Origin: Pseudomonadota bacterium
GTDB lineage: Bacteria; Pseudomonadota; Alphaproteobacteria; Rhizobiales; Beijerinckiaceae
Assembly (NCBI GenBank): GCA_023386115.1
Contig: JAEWKL010000111.1
Location: forward strand, 1 to 7,914
Reading direction: 5' to 3'
Length of the DNA stretch: 7,914 nt
Shown: one piece after another, positions 5,555 to 7,914 of the stretch
Numbering within the stretch: the stretch's first letter is position 1
Layout: every line of letters begins with the position of its first letter
Translations under genes and position numbers: made by a program
The notes under the pieces: model-generated
Told to the model about the DNA's origin: nothing
Database searches by the model: none
What the model saw: the letters and a program-made list of their open reading frames with translations, nothing else

Positions 5555-6700
5555 ATGCCCGACCTGTTCAGCCCTTTCACCCTGAAGGACATCACGCTCC
5601 GCAACCGGATCGCGATGTCGCCGATGACCATGCACCGGTCGGTCGACGGGGCGATGGGCGACTATCACGTGATGCTCTACGGCTCGCGGGCGGCGGGCGG
5701 CTTCGGCCTCGTCTTCCCCGAGCAGATCGCGATCACGCCGGAGGGGCGCACGACCAGCGCCTGCGCGGGCATCTGGGACGAACGCCACATCGAGGGCCTC
5801 GCCCGCGTCACCCGCATCATCCGGGAGATGGGCGGCGTGCCGGCGATCCAGCTCGGGCATACCGGGCGGAAAGGCAGCGAGCAGAAGCCCTGGGAGGGCA
5901 AGTTGCAATTGCCGCCGGACCATCCCGACGGCTGGCAGCTCAAGGCCCCCTCGCCGATCTCCTATGGCGGCCGCTACACCTACCCGGTCGAGGAACTGAC
6001 GGTCGAGGAGATCGCCGGCATTCATCGGGCCTACGCGGATGCCGCCCGCCGGGCCGTCGAGGCCGGGTTCGAGTGGCTGGAGATGCACTTCGCCCACGGC
6101 TATCTCGGCGCCAGCTTCTTCTCGCCGCTCGCCAACCAGCGCACGGATCGATATGGCGGCAGCCTCGACAACCGGCTGCGGTTCCACCTCGAGGCGCTGG
6201 ACGCCGTGCGGGCGGTCTGGCCTGAGCGCCTGCCCCTCACCATGCGGCTCGGCTCCGACGATCTCCATCCGGAGGGCGTGCAGTTCGACGAGGCGGTGGT
6301 GGCCGTCGGCCGGATGAAGGCGCACGGCCTCGATCTCGCCGACCTCTCGATCGGCTTCAACACCGACGAGATGACCGATCCACCCTTTGCCCGGATGTCG
6401 TTCATGGTCGAGCGCGGCATCCGGGTGCGGCGCGAGGTCGGGATCCCGGTCGGGGTGAGCTGGAACCTCGGTCTGCCGGCCGTGGCCGATCAGGTGATCC
6501 GCGACGAACTCATCGATCTCGTCTTCCTCGGCCGGCCGGCCCTGTCGAACCCGCACTGGCCGGTCTGGGCGGCGCGTGAACTGGCGCATCCCGATCCGTT
6601 CTCGCTGGTGCCGGAGGATTGGGGCTGGTGGCTGCGCAACTTCCGCGCCCACGAAGCCTGCATCGGCTGGCCTGCCCCGGGGACGGCCGGCGGCGCCTGA
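5555..6700 (+). CDS. Old Yellow Enzyme-family NAD(P)H:flavin oxidoreductase (YqjM/NamA type)
   Basis: A 381-residue FMN-dependent ene-reductase of TIM-barrel fold, expected to reduce activated C=C bonds with NAD(P)H; the natural substrate is unknown. The N-terminus LFSPFTLKDITLRNRIAMSP fits YqjM-type enzymes. Visible active-site counterparts are Q99 (IQLGHTGRKG), H178 and H181 in MHFAHGYL with Y183, the block SPLANQRTDRYGGSLDNR (190-207), R231 (TMRLGSDD) and R327 (FLGRPALSNP), which should hold the flavin phosphate. Where YqjM has Cys26 and Tyr28 (MSPMCMY), this protein reads MSPMTMH, so Thr25 and His27 replace them. Length is slightly above YqjM (338) because of a longer middle (110-145) and C-terminus. 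The ATG at 5555 has GAGG (5547-5550) 4 nt upstream. The gene stands alone. Confidence 0.93.
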   Translation: MPDLFSPFTLKDITLRNRIAMSPMTMHRSVDGAMGDYHVMLYGSRAAGGFGLVFPEQIAITPEGRTTSACAGIWDERHIEGLARVTRIIREMGGVPAIQLGHTGRKGSEQKPWEGKLQLPPDHPDGWQLKAPSPISYGGRYTYPVEELTVEEIAGIHRAYADAARRAVEAGFEWLEMHFAHGYLGASFFSPLANQRTDRYGGSLDNRLRFHLEALDAVRAVWPERLPLTMRLGSDDLHPEGVQFDEAVVAVGRMKAHGLDLADLSIGFNTDEMTDPPFARMSFMVERGIRVRREVGIPVGVSWNLGLPAVADQVIRDELIDLVFLGRPALSNPHWPVWAARELAHPDPFSLVPEDWGWWLRNFRAHEACIGWPAPGTAGGA

Positions 6701-6720
6701 GCGACCCGGAGCCGCATCGT

Positions 6721-6790
6721 GGATCCGGGCCTTGGACCCGGGCCTTGGACCCGGATTCGGATCCGGGACTTGGGTCCGGATCTGGACCGG
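6721..6790. repeat. Degenerate 12-13-bp tandem repeat (about 5.5 copies)
   Basis: Units at 6721-6733, 6734-6746, 6747-6758, 6759-6771, 6772-6783 and a partial at 6784-6790, each close to GGAYCCGGGCCTT. The first two differ at one base. The units contain palindromes (GGATCC, CCCGGG), so hairpins such as CCCGGA (6750-6755) with TCCGGG (6762-6767) are possible. It begins 20 bp past the oxidoreductase stop and lies outside any gene I accept. Confidence 0.65.
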
Positions 6791-6862
6791 CCGCGGGGCT
6801 CGTTCAGGCCGCCGGCCCCTGCTCGAATTCATGCGTGCAGGCAGCGTTTTAGCTGACAATCT

Positions 6863-6896
6863 TCCGGAAATTTCCGCGATCTCGGCCGGACTTTTT
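6863..6896 (+). terminator. Weak terminator candidate with T-run
   Basis: TCCGG (6863-6867) can pair with CCGGA (6886-6890), enclosing a possible CCG/CGG inner stem (6874-6876 with 6883-6885), and CTTTTT follows at 6891-6896. A perfect palindrome CGGAAATTTCCG (6865-6876) overlaps it and would compete. It could end the oxidoreductase transcript, although it lies about 160 bp after the stop. Confidence 0.3.
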
Positions 6897-6937
6897 CAGT
6901 CGTTCCGGTCGGTGCTCCATATATTTTTTCGAGCGCC

Positions 6938-6966
6938 TTGCTCTCTGGAGCAATCTGATTTATAAA
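6938..6966 (+). promoter_or_regulatory. Predicted csp promoter
   Basis: TTGCTC (6938-6943), 17 bp, then TATAAA (6961-6966), the best -10 match (5/6) in the window. A 6-bp hairpin, TTGCTC/GAGCAA (6938-6953), spans the -35 and spacer. The DNA around it (6841-6980) is about 46% G+C by hand count, far below the genes, and helps opening. The predicted start near 6973 leaves a leader of about 150 nt. Confidence 0.45.
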
Positions 6967-7124
6967 TGATATATCGATTGTTGGCCTGACTACCGAGCCT
7001 CTCCGCCGCCTCGTCGCTGGCGCATGCTCTGCCACTCGCTCCAAATCCGTCGATTGACTCGAGTCTTGGCGCTGCCGACGGCGTGCCGAGCTCCACCATG
7101 CGCTTGCAGATGATGGATACGACA
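6967..7124 (+). other. Long leader of the cold-shock gene
   Basis: No gene is visible here on either strand. If transcription starts near 6973, this is a 5' leader of about 150 nt, similar in size to the cold-responsive cspA leader of E. coli; that likeness is only in length. It includes the palindrome GACTCGAGTC (7056-7065), which consists of two adjoining GANTC sites, the target of the alphaproteobacterial methylase CcrM. Confidence 0.35.
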
Positions 7125-7334
7125 ATGAGCATCGGAACCGTGAAGTGGTTCAACGTCCAGAAGGGCTTCGGCTTCATCCAACCGGATGACGGCGGCAAGG
7201 ACGTGTTCGTGCATATCTCCGCCGTCGAGCGGTCGGGCATGCAGACCCTCTCCGAGGGACAGAAGATCTCCTACGAGATGGAAACCGACCGTCGCAGCGG
7301 CAAGCAATCCGCCGGCAACCTGCGCGCCGCGTAA
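7125..7334 (+). CDS. csp: Cold-shock-domain protein (CspA family)
   Basis: A 69-residue protein that is one complete cold-shock domain, a five-stranded OB barrel binding single-stranded RNA/DNA as a chaperone or anti-terminator. The opening GTVKWFN (4-10), RNP1 motif KGFGFI (13-18) and RNP2 motif VFVHIS (27-32) are all intact, with nucleic-acid-stacking aromatics W8, F15, F17, F28 and H30. The end, RSGKQSAGNLRAA, is usual for alphaproteobacterial members. The frame is open further upstream (ATG at 7098, GTG at 7083), but the ATG at 7125 gives the family N-terminus; its ribosome site is weak (TGATGGA, 7110-7116). The long AT-rich promoter/leader region suggests regulated expression. A 12-bp hairpin follows. 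Which csp paralog this is cannot be told here. Confidence 0.95.
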   Translation: MSIGTVKWFNVQKGFGFIQPDDGGKDVFVHISAVERSGMQTLSEGQKISYEMETDRRSGKQSAGNLRAA

Positions 7335-7347
7335 CCGCTTCACGATC

Positions 7348-7375
7348 GGGATGCGGATGGTTTCATCCGCATCCC
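7348..7375 (+). terminator. Terminator-like hairpin after csp
   Basis: Arms GGGATGCGGATG (7348-7359) and CATCCGCATCCC (7364-7375) pair perfectly over 12 bp with a GTTT loop, 13 bp past the csp stop. No T-tract follows, so it may act as an mRNA 3'-end stabiliser or partial terminator. It lies upstream of the next small gene. Confidence 0.6.
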
Positions 7376-7422
7376 TCGCCCTGCGCCGCGGCGCGGGCCC
7401 AACCTCCAATGGATTATTCTGG

Positions 7423-7644
7423 GTGAATTTTACTTTTATTTCGCGTTCCGCTTCCGCCGGCGCAGCGATCGAGCCGGCCACGTTCCAGGTGCAGCAGATC
7501 TGGCAGCAGCTCGATGACCAGAGCCACGACGTCAGCCATCTGATCGACCGAACCTACCGCTATCACTCGGTCCGGGAGCTGCACTGGCACCTCGCCGACC
7601 GGTTCTCGCGCCCGATTCGCTCCCTCGCCCTCAGCCGGGTTTGA
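7423..7644 (+). CDS. Small His-rich hypothetical protein
   Basis: A 73-residue protein I do not recognise. After an AT-rich start (VNFTFISRSAS) the body looks helical and amphipathic: residues 24-60 (QQIWQQLDDQ on to LHWHLADRF) carry five His (35, 39, 48, 54, 56) plus several Asp. From about codon 9 on, third positions are mostly G/C, as in real genes here. I take the GTG at 7423. In-frame ATGs at 7351 and 7357 lie inside the csp hairpin, and the codons between include TTA, TCA and GGA, which are unusual here, so they are less likely starts. The stop is 3 nt before the next gene's ATG, which argues for translational coupling and supports reality. There is no signal peptide or membrane segment. 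Confidence 0.55.
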   Translation: MNFTFISRSASAGAAIEPATFQVQQIWQQLDDQSHDVSHLIDRTYRYHSVRELHWHLADRFSRPIRSLALSRV

Positions 7645-7647
7645 GCC

Positions 7648-7914
7648 ATGGGCAAGTTCAAGGAAGCCCCCCTGGGCGAACGGCTGGGTTCGGCCGCCGC
7701 GGCCCGGCAGGCCGCCCTCGCCCGGTTCCAGGCGCGGACCACCGAGGACGACCCGGCCGTCGCGGCGCGGCGTGCCGTCCGGCAGGCGATCGCTTCGGCG
7801 CGCACGATCCGGCTGGCGGAGCGTGAGGCCGAGCGGGCCGTGCAGGAGGAGGCGCGGATCGCGCGAGATGCCGCGGCGATGGCCGAGGAGGTCCGCCGGC
7901 GCGAGATCGCCGCC
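7648..7914 (+). CDS. DUF6481-like charged helical protein (3' end beyond window)
   Basis: The first 89 residues of a gene that continues past the window edge. The start, MGKFKEAPLGERLGSAAAARQAALARFQ, then DDPAVAARRAVRQAIASAR, then an Ala/Glu/Arg-rich helix (about 54-89, AEREAERAVQEEARIA and on), agrees with what I remember of the DUF6481 family of alphaproteobacteria. These are small, highly charged, coiled-coil-like proteins of unknown role that often occur beside csp genes. No signal peptide or membrane segment is seen. The ATG at 7648 is the first in frame; no clear ribosome site lies before it, consistent with coupling to the preceding gene, whose stop is 3 nt upstream. Confidence 0.8.
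   Translation, partial: MGKFKEAPLGERLGSAAAARQAALARFQARTTEDDPAVAARRAVRQAIASARTIRLAEREAERAVQEEARIARDAAAMAEEVRRREIAA

Noticed and set aside
6721..6790. CRISPR-like array
   Set aside because: The units are directly adjacent, degenerate and only 12-13 bp, with no spacers, and no cas gene is present.
5483..6859. 458-codon open frame on the - strand opposite the flavin oxidoreductase
   Set aside because: The + strand has an intact OYE with all expected motifs. The opposite frame is a compositional shadow.
7083..7124. Longer csp starting at GTG 7083 or ATG 7098
   Set aside because: Cold-shock proteins of this type start a few residues before GTVKWFN, so the ATG at 7125 is the natural start.
6829..7240. 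Short open frames on the - strand in the csp upstream region
   Set aside because: They overlap the AT-rich promoter/leader or csp itself, have no ribosome site I trust, and show no domain or GC3 pattern.

Overview
The window looks like chromosome of a high-GC alphaproteobacterium, most likely Methylobacterium or a close relative in the Hyphomicrobiales. The grounds are strongly GC-biased third codon positions, the wording of GatA/GatB/GatC, a csp gene next to a DUF6481-type gene, a two-hairpin intergenic element of a rhizobial kind, and CtrA-like boxes. This assignment is by eye, without any database search. All genes I accept are on the + strand; the long ORFs on the other strand are GC-driven shadows.

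Region 1 (1-1526): a GC-rich leader, then a UPF0173-type metallo-beta-lactamase-fold hydrolase (91-792). A 248-bp gap follows, holding a two-hairpin repeat (822-915) and a promoter-like region with two CtrA-like boxes. After it comes an unrecognised 161-residue protein with one short hydrophobic segment (1041-1526).

Region 2 (1527-5415): the tRNA-dependent amidotransferase locus gatC-gatA-(small membrane protein)-gatB. GatCAB converts misacylated Glu-tRNA(Gln) and/or Asp-tRNA(Asn) to Gln-tRNA(Gln)/Asn-tRNA(Asn). A 102-residue, three-helix membrane protein overlaps the gatA stop and sits between gatA and gatB. gatB seems to have its own promoter and a leader with a perfect 20-bp palindrome. 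A strong inverted repeat closes the locus.

Region 3 (5416-6896): a single Old Yellow Enzyme-family flavin oxidoreductase of YqjM/NamA type (5555-6700). Thr stands where the YqjM group has its flavin-tuning Cys. A degenerate 12-13-bp tandem repeat and a weak terminator candidate follow.

Region 4 (6897-7914): an AT-rich promoter and long leader in front of a cold-shock-domain protein (7125-7334), then a 12-bp-stem terminator-like hairpin, a His-rich 73-residue hypothetical protein (7423-7644), and the start of a DUF6481-like charged helical protein that runs off the window. The last two genes are 3 nt apart and probably translated together.

Most of the window is ordinary housekeeping sequence. 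The points most worth a second look are the double CtrA-like promoter, the membrane protein inside the gat locus, the gatB leader palindrome, the csp / His-rich small protein / DUF6481 group, and the Cys-to-Thr flavoenzyme.
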